Source of the DNA: an uncultured Gammaproteobacteria bacterium
GTDB lineage: Bacteria; Pseudomonadota; Gammaproteobacteria; Pseudomonadales; Azotimanducaceae
Length of the DNA: 38,347 nt
Direction of reading: 5' to 3'
Assembly (NCBI GenBank): GCA_913060615.1
Contig: CAJXUL010000006.1
Location: 1-38,347 of the forward strand
The notes under the pieces were generated by a model. The model ran no database searches. It had not been told where the DNA came from and saw nothing but the letters and a program-made list of their open reading frames with translations. Below are positions 1 to 8,052 of this stretch, in pieces (position 1 is the stretch's first letter; each line of letters opens with the position of its first letter). A program made the position numbers and the translations under genes.

Positions 1-1131
1 GTTGAAATGACCAGCATGCCGGAAATGGTTGCGCTGTTTAACGGTTCAGGCGGTATTGCCAGTTTAATGGTCGGTTGGGCAGCTTTATACAATTTAGATA
101 ACACCACGTTTACGCATATTACGATTTTGCTTTCAATCTTGATTGGCGGTATGACCTTCAGTGGCAGTATTTTGGCCTGGGGTAAATTGTCTGAAGTAAT
201 TAATTCAGCGGCGGTTGTATTTGGTGCGCAACGTTTTGTTAATGCCATGATTTTGGTTGGAATCGTTGTTTGCTCAGTGATGTTTTGTTTAGAGCCTGCG
301 GTAGATTCGCCATACTTATACGCTGTTATTGCGTTGGCGCTTATCTTTGGTGTTATGGCTGTATTGCCTATTGGTGGCGCAGACATGCCCGTGGTTATTT
401 CACTGCTTAACAGCTACTCAGGCTTAGCTGCTTGTGCCGCTGGTTTTGCAATTAATAACAATATTCTGATTGTTGCAGGATCTATGGTTGGCGCAGCCGG
501 TATCATCTTGACAAACATTATGTGTAAGGCGATGAATCGCTCGTTGGGGCATGTACTGTTCTCAGGGTTCGGCGCAGTTAAGCAAGCAACTAAGGTTGAA
601 GGCGAAGTTAAGCCGATCAACAGCGAAGATGCATTTCTTATTCTGGAAGCGGCTCAGTCAGTAACATTTGTGCCTGGTTACGGCATGGCAGTAGCGCAAG
701 CTCAGCACGTAGTGCGAGAGTTGGGCGAGTTGCTAGAAAAGAATGGCGCTGAAGTGACTTATGCCATCCACCCAGTTGCTGGGCGTATGCCGGGACATAT
801 GAACGTGCTGTTGGCTGAAGCCAACGTGCCGTACGATCAATTAGTTGAAATGGAAGACATCAACCCACGCATAGACAAAGTTGACGTGGCAGTAGTTATT
901 GGTGCCAACGACGTAGTTAACCCTGCGGCGCGTAACGATGAGAATAGCCCAATTTATGGCATGCCCATCATCAACGTCGATTATGCGCAAACCGTGTTTG
1001 TTCTTAAGCGTTCTATGGCTTCAGGTTTTTCTGGCGTAGATAATCCGTTGTTCTTTGGTGACAACACGCGGATGTTGTTTGGGGATGCCAAGCAGTCTCT
1101 TGCGGCGGTAGTTGCTGAATTTAAAACCTAG
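1..1131 (+). CDS. pntB: NAD(P) transhydrogenase subunit beta, 5' truncated
   Basis: This is the membrane and NADP(H)-binding subunit of the proton-translocating nicotinamide nucleotide transhydrogenase, which uses the proton gradient to make NADPH from NADH. The reading frame is open to base 1, so the start lies outside the window. About 376 residues remain of a usual ~460, so roughly the first 85 are missing. The first ~185 visible residues hold several hydrophobic membrane helices. The rest is the soluble domain III, with the NADP-binding run GYGMAVAQAQ, then GRMPGHMNVLL and VIGANDVVNPAA, all hallmark PntB segments. pntA is expected just upstream, beyond the edge. The sequence shows no frameshift, and the family assignment is secure. 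Confidence 0.97.
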   Translation, partial: VEMTSMPEMVALFNGSGGIASLMVGWAALYNLDNTTFTHITILLSILIGGMTFSGSILAWGKLSEVINSAAVVFGAQRFVNAMILVGIVVCSVMFCLEPAVDSPYLYAVIALALIFGVMAVLPIGGADMPVVISLLNSYSGLAACAAGFAINNNILIVAGSMVGAAGIILTNIMCKAMNRSLGHVLFSGFGAVKQATKVEGEVKPINSEDAFLILEAAQSVTFVPGYGMAVAQAQHVVRELGELLEKNGAEVTYAIHPVAGRMPGHMNVLLAEANVPYDQLVEMEDINPRIDKVDVAVVIGANDVVNPAARNDENSPIYGMPIINVDYAQTVFVLKRSMASGFSGVDNPLFFGDNTRMLFGDAKQSLAAVVAEFKT

Positions 1132-1150
1132 TAAAAGAGTCACTATAAGA

Positions 1151-1177
1151 CCTCAATTGAGGCCGTATATGTGGCCT
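1151..1177 (+). terminator. weak hairpin region after pntB
   Basis: A perfect 12-bp palindrome (CCTCAATTGAGG, 1151-1162) overlaps a second small stem AGGCC/GGCCT (1160-1164 and 1173-1177) followed by GTTT. It lies 20 bases after the pntB stop. It could weaken read-through into the nitroreductase gene, but the stems are short and the T run poor. Confidence 0.25.
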
Positions 1178-1210
1178 GTTTGATACCGTTAGACAGGGTG
1201 AGGAAAAATT

Positions 1211-1816
1211 ATGTCGACATTAGCTACAGACGTTTTACTCACCCGCAGCTCTGAGGCTGAAGCGGATAGTCAATTTATCAGCCGTTGGTCGCCTCGGGCC
1301 ATGAGTGGCGAAGGTGTCACCATTGGCGAGATAGAGCAGCTGGTTGAAGCTGCTCGATGGGCCCCTTCCTGTTTTAACTCTCAACCTTGGCGGTTTATTT
1401 ATGCCTTGCGGGATACACCCCAATGGCAGCCGATGTTTGATCTCATTATGGATATGAACCAAACCTGGGCTAAAGATGCTGGCGCTTTGGTAGCCATTGT
1501 TGCGCGTACCACCTTTGAACATAACGACGCGCCAGCACCAACTTATAGTTTTGATACTGGCAGTGCTTGGATGAGTTTTGCACTGCAAGCGCAATGCATG
1601 GGTTTAGTGACCCACGCAATGTGGGGTGTAGAGCATGATCAGGCACCAGGAGTACTGAATTTAGGTGAGGTTTATAAGCTTCAGGCAATGGTTGCAGTAG
1701 GGCGTCCCGGCGATAAGCAAGACCTGCCTCAACCTCTTCAAGAACGTGAAGTACCTAGTTCACGCAAAACTATCTCTGAGTTAGTCTTCGCTGGCCAGTT
1801 GCCCTCAGAGCCATAA
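1211..1816 (+). CDS. nitroreductase family FMN oxidoreductase
   Basis: This 201-residue cytoplasmic protein belongs to the nitroreductase fold family, whose members bind FMN and use NAD(P)H to reduce nitro groups, quinones or enones. The N-terminal segment RWSPRAM followed by ARWAPSCFNSQPWRF (about residues 50-64) is the usual FMN phosphate and ring binding region. A central GSAWMSFALQAQ helix (about residues 117-128) is also typical. The ATG is preceded by GTGAGGA at suitable spacing. The physiological substrate cannot be read from the sequence. The gene sits alone on the plus strand between pntB and the convergent rluE, and its stop runs straight into a 12-bp tandem repeat. Confidence 0.88.
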   Translation: MSTLATDVLLTRSSEAEADSQFISRWSPRAMSGEGVTIGEIEQLVEAARWAPSCFNSQPWRFIYALRDTPQWQPMFDLIMDMNQTWAKDAGALVAIVARTTFEHNDAPAPTYSFDTGSAWMSFALQAQCMGLVTHAMWGVEHDQAPGVLNLGEVYKLQAMVAVGRPGDKQDLPQPLQEREVPSSRKTISELVFAGQLPSEP

Positions 1817-1818
1817 GT

Positions 1819-1850
1819 TTAGAGTTAGGCTTAGAGATAGGTTTAGACCG
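1819..1850. repeat. 12-bp tandem repeat at a convergent gene junction
   Basis: Two 12-bp units, TTAGAGTTAGGC (1819-1830) and TTAGAGATAGGT (1831-1842), are followed by a partial third unit, TTAGACCG (1843-1850). The third unit contains the rluE stop codon, read as TTA on the plus strand. The repeat fills the whole space between the nitroreductase stop and rluE. Confidence 0.7.
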
Positions 1851-2388
1851 CGACAGATTCTCCTGGGGCAATGCCATCTATTGTCCATGACCCAACCCGA
1901 TAGCGTATAAGACGCAGAACAGGAAAGCCTAAGCCTGCGCACATGCGCCGTACCTGCCTATTTCGACCCTCTTTCAAAGTTAACGTCAGCCAAGTAGTGG
2001 GTATATTTTGGCGTTGGCGAATGGGCGGCTGGCGTGGCCAAATATCTATAGTTTCGTGGGGCTGCCGGCCAAAAACCCAGCGCACTGGCTGGCATAGACC
2101 ATCTTTTAATAACATTCCATCAACCAATGGCTGCAGGTCTGTCGCTTCTGGCGCGCCCTCTACCTGTACCCAGTAGGTCTTGCTCATCTTGCGTTTGGGG
2201 TGGGTGATCTTGTGATTTAGTGCGCCGTCATCGGTTAGGACTAACAAGCCCTCACTGTCTCTGTCTAACCGGCCCGCAGCATAGACCCCAGGCGTATCGA
2301 TAAAATCAGCAAGGCATTGGCGCTCTTGATCGTCTGTGAACTGGCACAAAACGTCGTAAGGTTTGTTGAATAAAAGCGTATTTGCCAT
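1843..2388 (-). CDS. rluE: 23S rRNA pseudouridine synthase E (RluE)
   Basis: This RsuA/RluB/E/F-type pseudouridine synthase of 181 residues should act on 23S rRNA (U2457 in E. coli). The N-terminal LLFNKPYDVLCQFTDD block is characteristic of RluE. The catalytic motif GRLDRDSEGLLVLT lies at residues 39-52 with D42 as the expected nucleophile. The C-terminal EGRNRQVRRM segment is the conserved RNA-contact region. There is no N-terminal S4 domain, as expected for RluE. The ATG at 2388 gives the usual start, immediately before the conserved first strand. It is transcribed towards the nitroreductase and separated from it only by the 12-bp repeat. Confidence 0.93.
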   Translation of the reverse strand: MANTLLFNKPYDVLCQFTDDQERQCLADFIDTPGVYAAGRLDRDSEGLLVLTDDGALNHKITHPKRKMSKTYWVQVEGAPEATDLQPLVDGMLLKDGLCQPVRWVFGRQPHETIDIWPRQPPIRQRQNIPTTWLTLTLKEGRNRQVRRMCAGLGFPVLRLIRYRVGSWTIDGIAPGESVAV

Positions 2389-2547
2389 GGGCTTTGGTTG
2401 TGCTCGAAGATTTAAATAATTCAGTTTCTAGTGTCGCATAAATAACCGTCATTAATGTCCAGTAGCCGTCAGATTAGAGCGGAAATGATTCACCCTGCAG
2501 TGTTCATGGGCTATGGTTCGGATTGATATTTGGCTCCGTTTGAGCGA

Positions 2548-2564
2548 GCTGTCATAGAGACAGC
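2548..2564. other. small hairpin in the rluE-nitroreductase intergenic region
   Basis: A 6-bp stem GCTGTC/GACAGC with a 5-nt loop lies in the 266-bp space between the divergent rluE and the second nitroreductase. No T run follows, and its function is unknown. Confidence 0.25.
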
Positions 2565-2589
2565 CAGTACCTCGCCTTTTGAGCAATTA

Positions 2590-2631
2590 GCAGAGCAAAA
2601 AGTGCAGAGTAAAAAGAGCAGAGTAAAAAAA
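2590..2631. repeat. three 14-bp tandem repeats upstream of a nitroreductase
   Basis: Three adjacent 14-bp units, GCAGAGCAAAAAGT, GCAGAGTAAAAAGA and GCAGAGTAAAAAAA, occupy 2590-2603, 2604-2617 and 2618-2631. They end 23 bases before the ATG at 2655, just upstream of the ribosome binding site. A change in copy number would alter the leader rather than the coding frame. Confidence 0.85.
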
Positions 2632-2654
2632 GAACTTAGGGAGAGACAACGCTA

Positions 2655-3323
2655 ATGGAATTATACGAAGTGATGCGCACCACCTTTGCTGCGCGAGAAT
2701 TTACCGACGCGCCGGTTACAGATGCCATGTTGCAGCGTATTTTGGACAACGCTCGGTTTGCGCCAAGTGGCGGCAACCGCCAAGGCTGGAAAGTTGTGGT
2801 GATACGCAATGAAGAAACTCGCCAGGGGTTGGCAGACATAATGCGTCCGAGCATGCAGCGCTATGTGGCCCAGGTTAAAGCCGGCGAAGCACCTTTTAAT
2901 ACTATCAATCCCAGTCAGGTCAGTGACGCAGACGTAGCCAATACACAAGTTCCCCAACAAATGCTCGACAATTTGACCCAAGCGCCGGTTATCTTGCTAG
3001 TCTTTGTCGACTTGGCGGTAGTAGCGTCTTTCGATAGCGACCTAGATCGGGTAGGGGTTATCTCTGGCGCGTCAGTTTACCCTTTCGTCTGGAATATTTT
3101 GCTTGCTGCTCGAAGTGAGGGTTTAGGTGGCACGCTGACAACTTTTGCTGGTGGACAAGAGGACAAGCTCTGTGAACTCATAGGCGTGCCCGAGGGGTTT
3201 GCTTTTGCCGCTATGATTCCCATGGGTCAGCCGGTTAAACAATTAACAAAACTTAAGCGCAATGATGTGCAAAGTTTTACCGTATTAGAACATTGGAATG
3301 GGGAGAATCTAGTTGGATCGTAA
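2655..3323 (+). CDS. nitroreductase family FMN oxidoreductase
   Basis: This second nitroreductase-fold protein, 222 residues, is only distantly similar to the one at 1211. It shows the N-terminal helix VMRTTFAAREF, the FMN-binding segment NARFAPSGGNRQGWKVVV (about residues 30-47) and a C-terminal ISGASVYPFVWNILLAARSEGLG block typical of the family. It is expected to be a cytosolic FMN enzyme using NAD(P)H on an unknown substrate. AGGGAGAG lies about 9 bases upstream of the ATG. The downstream MFS gene begins about 25 bases after the stop, so the two are probably co-transcribed; a reductase-transporter pair suggests handling of an imported or exported compound, but this is inference. Confidence 0.88.
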   Translation: MELYEVMRTTFAAREFTDAPVTDAMLQRILDNARFAPSGGNRQGWKVVVIRNEETRQGLADIMRPSMQRYVAQVKAGEAPFNTINPSQVSDADVANTQVPQQMLDNLTQAPVILLVFVDLAVVASFDSDLDRVGVISGASVYPFVWNILLAARSEGLGGTLTTFAGGQEDKLCELIGVPEGFAFAAMIPMGQPVKQLTKLKRNDVQSFTVLEHWNGENLVGS

Positions 3324-3348
3324 CGAGAATGAAGAGGTGGAGACTGTA

Positions 3349-4950
3349 ATGTCTGAAGAGCAGCAAGCCTCGTTTGATGCCGAGCAAGCATCAAGTGCTA
3401 GGTACGCTAAGTACGTTTTGTTCGTACTGATCATAGTGTACATATTTAACTTTATTGATCGCCAGATTCTGTCCATTTTGGCCGAAGAGATTAAAGCTGA
3501 TTTAGGCATTGGCGACGCCGAAATTGGCTTCTTGTATGGTACTGCTTTCGCCGTGTTTTATGCGGTCTTTGGTATTCCCCTTGGTCGCTTAGCGGACATG
3601 TGGAACCGTAAAAAATTAATTTCCATGGGTTTGTCGTTTTGGAGCTTGATGACAGCAATGTCTGGCTTTGCGCAAAGCTTTGGTAGCCTAGCGTTCTGTC
3701 GATTTGGTGTTGGCGTAGGCGAAGCCAGTGCCACCCCAGCGGCCTTCTCCATGCTCTCGGATTATTTTTCGCCGAAAGTCAGAGCAACGGTGTTGGCCAT
3801 TTACTCTAGTGGCATCTACCTAGGCTCAGGTATTGGCCTGTTTCTCGGCGGGGCAATTGTGCATAGCTGGCATGGCTGGTATCCAGATCCCACCTTAGCG
3901 CCATTGGGCATTAAGGCTTGGCAGGCAGCATTTCTTGCTGTGGGTGTGCCTGGCATATTTATGGCCATATGGGTTTGGACGCTGCGTGAACCTGTTAAGG
4001 GTGCCAGTGAAGGCATTCTAACACCTGAACATCCAGCACCATTTCAGGCTGCTGGTAAGTCGCTGATGAGTGTTCTTCCTGGCTTCTCAATTGTTAGCCT
4101 TTATGTGGCGGGCGGTTTTCGAGCAGTGGTTATCAACCTGATTGTGGCAACCCTGATCGGTCTACTTTTTTATGCCTTATATCTCGTAATGCCTACTCTA
4201 CTGCAATGGATTGCGCTGGGTATTGGGGTGTATATCACCGCTACATGGATTCATTTCCTTAAGCTTACGGACCCAGCGTGCTTCGGCATGATGTTCCAAT
4301 CTAAAGCGTTCATATTCTCCACTATTGGTTTCCCAGCTATATCCTTTGTAACCTACGGTCTTGGCTTTTGGTCGCCGCCGTTTATGCAGCGCTTTCACGG
4401 CGAAAGTATTGCTGATGCAGGACTATATCTCGGCATGGGTTCTGCCATCGGCGGCTTTATTGGTATTGTTCTAGGTGGTATTTTGGCCGACTATTTCAAA
4501 ACCAAATATGTCAACGCACGTCTTTATGTTGGGCTGATTATTCCGTTCTTTGCAGTGCCGTGCATTTTTGGCTTTTTGTACACAGAAAGTATTGCGGCAG
4601 CCTATTTTTACTCTTTCCTATTCAGTGTTATTTCTCCAGCGTGGATAGGTTGTGCAGCCAGTACGGCTAATGACTTGGTTATGCCTAGAATGCGCGCAAC
4701 GGCATCTGCCTATTACTTGCTGATGAATACCTTTGTCGGTTTGGCTTTAGGCCCATTCCTAATTGGTCAGTTTAGTGACCTCTATATAGCTGCAGGCACT
4801 GAGAGCAAATTTGCTTTGCAGACAGCTATGGCGTGGGGCTTAGCGCCTTTTGCATTAAGTATTGTTATGTTGCTCTTAGCGTCGCGTTATTTGGCTGATG
4901 ACGAAGCTAGTCGCTTAGACCGCGCTCGTGCATTAGGCGAACCAGTATAA
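3349..4950 (+). CDS. Spinster-like MFS transporter with an extra hydrophobic insert
   Basis: This inner-membrane major facilitator protein has 533 residues from the ATG at 3349, which has GAGGTGGAG just upstream. An earlier in-frame TTG at 3313 overlaps the nitroreductase and is less likely. The N-terminal half has the motifs FNFIDRQILS, GRLADMWNRKKL (MFS motif A) and RFGVGVGEASATPAAFSML, all typical of Spinster-type MFS members in proteobacteria. Between the two six-helix halves lies about 60 residues with two more strongly hydrophobic stretches (about positions 263-310), so the protein may have 14 membrane segments rather than 12. The substrate is unknown; family members move lipids, sugars or organic acids. 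It follows a nitroreductase and precedes the molybdenum hydroxylase genes. Confidence 0.88.
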   Translation: MSEEQQASFDAEQASSARYAKYVLFVLIIVYIFNFIDRQILSILAEEIKADLGIGDAEIGFLYGTAFAVFYAVFGIPLGRLADMWNRKKLISMGLSFWSLMTAMSGFAQSFGSLAFCRFGVGVGEASATPAAFSMLSDYFSPKVRATVLAIYSSGIYLGSGIGLFLGGAIVHSWHGWYPDPTLAPLGIKAWQAAFLAVGVPGIFMAIWVWTLREPVKGASEGILTPEHPAPFQAAGKSLMSVLPGFSIVSLYVAGGFRAVVINLIVATLIGLLFYALYLVMPTLLQWIALGIGVYITATWIHFLKLTDPACFGMMFQSKAFIFSTIGFPAISFVTYGLGFWSPPFMQRFHGESIADAGLYLGMGSAIGGFIGIVLGGILADYFKTKYVNARLYVGLIIPFFAVPCIFGFLYTESIAAAYFYSFLFSVISPAWIGCAASTANDLVMPRMRATASAYYLLMNTFVGLALGPFLIGQFSDLYIAAGTESKFALQTAMAWGLAPFALSIVMLLLASRYLADDEASRLDRARALGEPV

Positions 4951-5054
4951 AAGTTGGAAAGCGTTATCTGTAGGCAGGGCATTACAGCCTTGTTTTTAAT
5001 AGTTGTTTAAAAAATTTTTTGGACCTGAAAGGTTTAAGAATTATAAGGAAAATC

Positions 5055-5627
5055 GTGGAACAAAGCGGAACCTATGAAATTCCCTGTCCTATTGAAAAAG
5101 TATGGGCTGGACTCAACGACGTAAATGTATTGGCTGCCTGTATCCCAGGTTGTCAGTCCATAGAGCAAATAGACGAACATAACTTTTCTGCCTCGGTGAA
5201 AGCTAAGGTGGGTCCGGTTAACGCCACATTTCAAGTAAATATTTCCTTGGCTGATATCCAAGCGCCAAATAGCTACACACTGAAAGGTGAGGTGAAGGGC
5301 GGCGCAGGGATTGCTAAGGGTGAGGCTAAAGTTGCGCTTTTTGCAAAAGAAGAAAAAGACGCCACTGATCTAACCTACGAGGTCACCGCCTCAGTGGGTG
5401 GTAAATTAGCCCAGGTCGGTAGCAGGCTAGTGGACAGCGCCGCTCGCAAAATGTCGGATGAATTCTTCTCCGCTTTTGAGCAACAGCTAACAGGCGGTCA
5501 ATCGCCCTCAACTAGCGGCCCCCGAAAAGATGCAGATGGTAATATCGAACGTGCCAACGATGGCATGCTATTTATCTGGGGTACTGCGTTTGTGGTGTTG
5601 ATCTTAGCCATGGTACTGGCTATATAG
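5055..5627 (+). CDS. CoxG-like protein (SRPBCC fold) with C-terminal membrane anchor
   Basis: This protein of 190 residues matches the carbon monoxide dehydrogenase subunit G family. The N-terminal SGTYEIPCPIEKVWAGLNDV and VLAACIPGCQ segments and the later GEVKGGAGIAKGEAKV run are typical. The START/SRPBCC-like domain covers about residues 1-145. A polar linker is followed by a C-terminal hydrophobic helix (about residues 170-190) that should anchor it to the membrane. In CO oxidisers CoxG recruits the molybdenum enzyme to the membrane. GTG at 5055 with AAGG upstream fits the family start; an earlier TTG at 5019 adds unrelated residues. It lies 60 bases ahead of the 2Fe-2S subunit gene, probably in one transcript. 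Confidence 0.88.
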   Translation: MEQSGTYEIPCPIEKVWAGLNDVNVLAACIPGCQSIEQIDEHNFSASVKAKVGPVNATFQVNISLADIQAPNSYTLKGEVKGGAGIAKGEAKVALFAKEEKDATDLTYEVTASVGGKLAQVGSRLVDSAARKMSDEFFSAFEQQLTGGQSPSTSGPRKDADGNIERANDGMLFIWGTAFVVLILAMVLAI

Positions 5628-5687
5628 AAAAATATTTGTGACTCTTTAAAAGCTGGTGAAGAGCTTTTTGTTGGGTTTGGAGCGTTT

Positions 5688-6146
5688 TTGAAAATTAAAA
5701 TCGACGTAAATAATACAGAGCACGAACTTGCTGTTGAGGCTAATACTTTGCTGGTCACTGTATTGCGCGAACACCTGCAGCTAACAGGCGCGCATGTAGG
5801 TTGTGATACATCGCAATGTGGGGCGTGTACTGTGCATTTGGACGGACGCGCAGTGAAGTCTTGCGCGGTGCTGGCCCTCCAAGTTGCTGACTCAAAAGTA
5901 GTTACCATTGAGGGTATCGGTGAAGTTGATAATCTTCACCCCATGCAAAGTGCCTTTCGTGAGTATCATGCTTTGCAATGCGGTTTTTGCACTCCTGGAA
6001 TGATCATGCAGGCCATCGATCTTGTCACTCATGAAGAAAATTTAGATCGAGAAAAGATTCGCCAAGGTCTTGAGGGTAATCTTTGCCGTTGCACGGGTTA
6101 TCACAATATAGTCAGCGCCATTGAGTCCGTTGTCGATAAGGCTTAA
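5688..6146 (+). CDS. molybdenum hydroxylase 2Fe-2S subunit (CoxS type)
   Basis: This 152-residue iron-sulfur subunit belongs to the xanthine oxidase/CO dehydrogenase family and passes electrons from the molybdenum site to FAD. All eight cluster ligands are present: C39, C44, C47 and C59 (GCDTSQCGAC then KSC) for the plant-ferredoxin-like domain, and C98, C101, C133 and C135 (CGFC...CRC) for the C-terminal helical domain. The length is normal for the family. The start is a TTG at 5688 with GGAG about 6 bases upstream; no ATG is available before the conserved N-terminus. Neighbours are the CoxG-like and FAD subunits. The Mo-binding large subunit is absent from the window, so the true substrate is unknown. 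Confidence 0.94.
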   Translation: MKIKIDVNNTEHELAVEANTLLVTVLREHLQLTGAHVGCDTSQCGACTVHLDGRAVKSCAVLALQVADSKVVTIEGIGEVDNLHPMQSAFREYHALQCGFCTPGMIMQAIDLVTHEENLDREKIRQGLEGNLCRCTGYHNIVSAIESVVDKA

Positions 6147-6211
6147 GAGTTTAGTTGGCCCATAAAGTCCAATTTAAGAAAACCAAATTTAAGCGAAAGG
6201 TCTTACAATAA

Positions 6212-7018
6212 ATGTATTCATTCGATTACCACAAACCAGCAGTATTAGATCAAGCGCTAGACTTATTTAAGAGCGCCGATGACCCCATATTTTTAGCCGG
6301 CGGTATGACTCTAATTCCAACTATGAAGCAACGCTTGGCGGCGCCTACTGATGTGATAGACCTGTCTGGATTAGACGAGCTTAGAGGCATTGCGCTGAGT
6401 GATCGGGTCCTGAGTATTGGCGCCCTAACGACTCACAACGAGGTGGCCTCACACCCATTGGTCGCGCAGCATTTGCCGGTACTGGCTCAGCTGGCGGCAA
6501 CCATTGGCGACAACCAAGTGCGTAATAGAGGCACAATTGGTGGCTCAATTGCTAACAGTGATCCTGCAGCAGACTATCCGGCTGCGCTTATTGGTTTGGG
6601 TGGTGTTGTTGTGACCCAATCGCGCAGCATTGCTGGCGATGACTTCTTCCTCGACCTTTTTGAAACAGCGTTGCATCCGTGTGAACTAATTACCCGAATT
6701 GACTTCCCTCTGCCGGATCGCGCAGCTTATGCGAAATTTCGCAATCAAGCCTCTGGCTATGCAGTTGTGGGCGCTTTGGTCGCAGACTTTCAGGGCAAAA
6801 TTCGTGTCGGTATCACCGGCGCTGGACCCTGTGCCTGTCGCGCAATAGGCATTGAAAACGAGCTTATGCAAAATCTTAGTATAGATGTTTTAGACCATGT
6901 TGAAGTACCTGATGCTGGGTTTAACAGCGACATACATGCTTCGGCCGAGTACCGAGCTCATTTAGTTAAGGTACTGACTAAGCGCGCTTTAAAGCAGGTG
7001 TTGGATCAAAACAGTTGA
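6212..7018 (+). CDS. molybdenum hydroxylase FAD-binding subunit (CoxM type)
   Basis: This FAD subunit of a xanthine dehydrogenase/CO dehydrogenase-type enzyme has 268 residues, close to the family norm of 270-290. FAD-binding segments are visible: LAGGMTLIPTMK (about residues 29-40) and VRNRGTIGGSIANSDPAADYPAAL (about 109-132). The C-terminal CoxM domain ends in a helix (RAHLVKVLTKRALKQ). It should transfer electrons from the 2Fe-2S subunit to a quinone or another acceptor. It is 65 bases after the 2Fe-2S gene. The stop codon sits inside a duplicated 14-bp sequence. The following gene, a quinone oxidoreductase, starts 23 bases later. Function as an oxidase requires a large subunit encoded elsewhere. 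Confidence 0.92.
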   Translation: MYSFDYHKPAVLDQALDLFKSADDPIFLAGGMTLIPTMKQRLAAPTDVIDLSGLDELRGIALSDRVLSIGALTTHNEVASHPLVAQHLPVLAQLAATIGDNQVRNRGTIGGSIANSDPAADYPAALIGLGGVVVTQSRSIAGDDFFLDLFETALHPCELITRIDFPLPDRAAYAKFRNQASGYAVVGALVADFQGKIRVGITGAGPCACRAIGIENELMQNLSIDVLDHVEVPDAGFNSDIHASAEYRAHLVKVLTKRALKQVLDQNS

Positions 7019-7033
7019 GTCAAAACAGTTGAG
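7006..7033. repeat. 14-bp tandem duplication spanning a stop codon
   Basis: TCAAAACAGTTGAG occurs twice in direct succession (7006-7019 and 7020-7033). The first copy contains the TGA stop of the FAD subunit gene. The second fills the gap before the next ATG at 7042. Confidence 0.85.
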
Positions 7034-7041
7034 TCAGAAAA

Positions 7042-8052
7042 ATGAAAGTTAACGCGATAATCTGTGAAGAGATTGCAGAGGATATTGGTAGTGTTGAGCT
7101 ACAGCAAATTGAGTTACCCGAGCCGGGGCCAGGGCAAGTGCGGGTGCGACTAAAAGCCTGTGCCGTTAACTTTCCTGATCTTTTAATGATACAGGGCAAG
7201 TATCAATTTAAACCGCCGTTACCTTTTGCGCCGGGTGGCGAAGCCGCTGGCGATATTGAAGCCTGCGGCCCTGGTGTCAGCTTTAAAGAAGGCGATGCGG
7301 TAATTGTCAGTATGCGTTACGGCGGTTTTGCCGAAGCGGTGGTGGTAGATGAGTCGCAAGTTAAACCACTGCCCAAAGGCATGAGTTATGCCAAAGGCGC
7401 GTGTTACCAAACCGCCTACTTAACCGCCTATGTTGCCCTGCATCGTCGTGGCTATCTTGAGCAAGGCGAAACTTTACTTGTGCACGGTGCCACCGGCGGA
7501 GTGGGCATGGCTGCGGTAGACCTAGGTAAACACTTTGGCGCTAATGTCATTGGCACTGGTGGGCGCGATGATAAGTTGGCGATCGTTGCAGCACGAGGCG
7601 CGGACCATGTTATTAACTACACCATGGAAGATGGCAGCTTGGGCGGCTTTCGTGACAAAGTAAAAGCGCTAACCGATGGCCGCGGTGCAGATGTTATTTA
7701 CGATCCGGTAGGCGGCGACGTGTTCGATGAAAGTATGCGCTGCATAAACTGGGGTGGCCGAATACTGAGTATTGGCTTTACCAGCGGGCGCTGGCCTCAA
7801 GCACCAGTTAATTTAATTCTGATTAAGCAAATTTCTGTGATTGGCGTGCGTGCCGGAGAGTATGGGCGTCAAGACCCAGTCAAGGGACGTGAAAACGCAC
7901 AGCGGCTTTACGCCATGGCTGAGGCAGGCGAGATTAATCCCTATATCAGCCACGCGTTACCTTTAGAAAATGCCGTTAAAGCAATGCGTTTGCTCGAGCA
8001 AAGAGATGTTGTGGGCAAAGCGGTGGTGACTATGAACGGTTATCAAATATAA
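7042..8052 (+). CDS. zinc-less NADPH:quinone oxidoreductase, MDR superfamily
   Basis: This 336-residue medium-chain dehydrogenase/reductase is of the quinone oxidoreductase branch. The GroES-like N-terminal domain has CAVNFPDLLMIQG and FAPGGEAAG and lacks the catalytic and structural zinc cysteines of alcohol dehydrogenases. The nucleotide-binding motif HGATGGVGMAA lies near residues 148-158 and is typical of NADPH-dependent QOR proteins. Likely reactions are reduction of a quinone or an alpha,beta-unsaturated carbonyl or enoyl compound. It follows the molybdenum hydroxylase subunits with little gap and could be the last gene of that transcript. A 7-bp inverted repeat lies about 40 bases after the stop. 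Confidence 0.9.
   Translation: MKVNAIICEEIAEDIGSVELQQIELPEPGPGQVRVRLKACAVNFPDLLMIQGKYQFKPPLPFAPGGEAAGDIEACGPGVSFKEGDAVIVSMRYGGFAEAVVVDESQVKPLPKGMSYAKGACYQTAYLTAYVALHRRGYLEQGETLLVHGATGGVGMAAVDLGKHFGANVIGTGGRDDKLAIVAARGADHVINYTMEDGSLGGFRDKVKALTDGRGADVIYDPVGGDVFDESMRCINWGGRILSIGFTSGRWPQAPVNLILIKQISVIGVRAGEYGRQDPVKGRENAQRLYAMAEAGEINPYISHALPLENAVKAMRLLEQRDVVGKAVVTMNGYQI

Noticed and set aside
5009-5020. AAAAAATTTTTT palindrome upstream of the CoxG-like gene as a terminator
   Set aside because: Pure A/T symmetry without a GC stem is expected by chance in such spacers.
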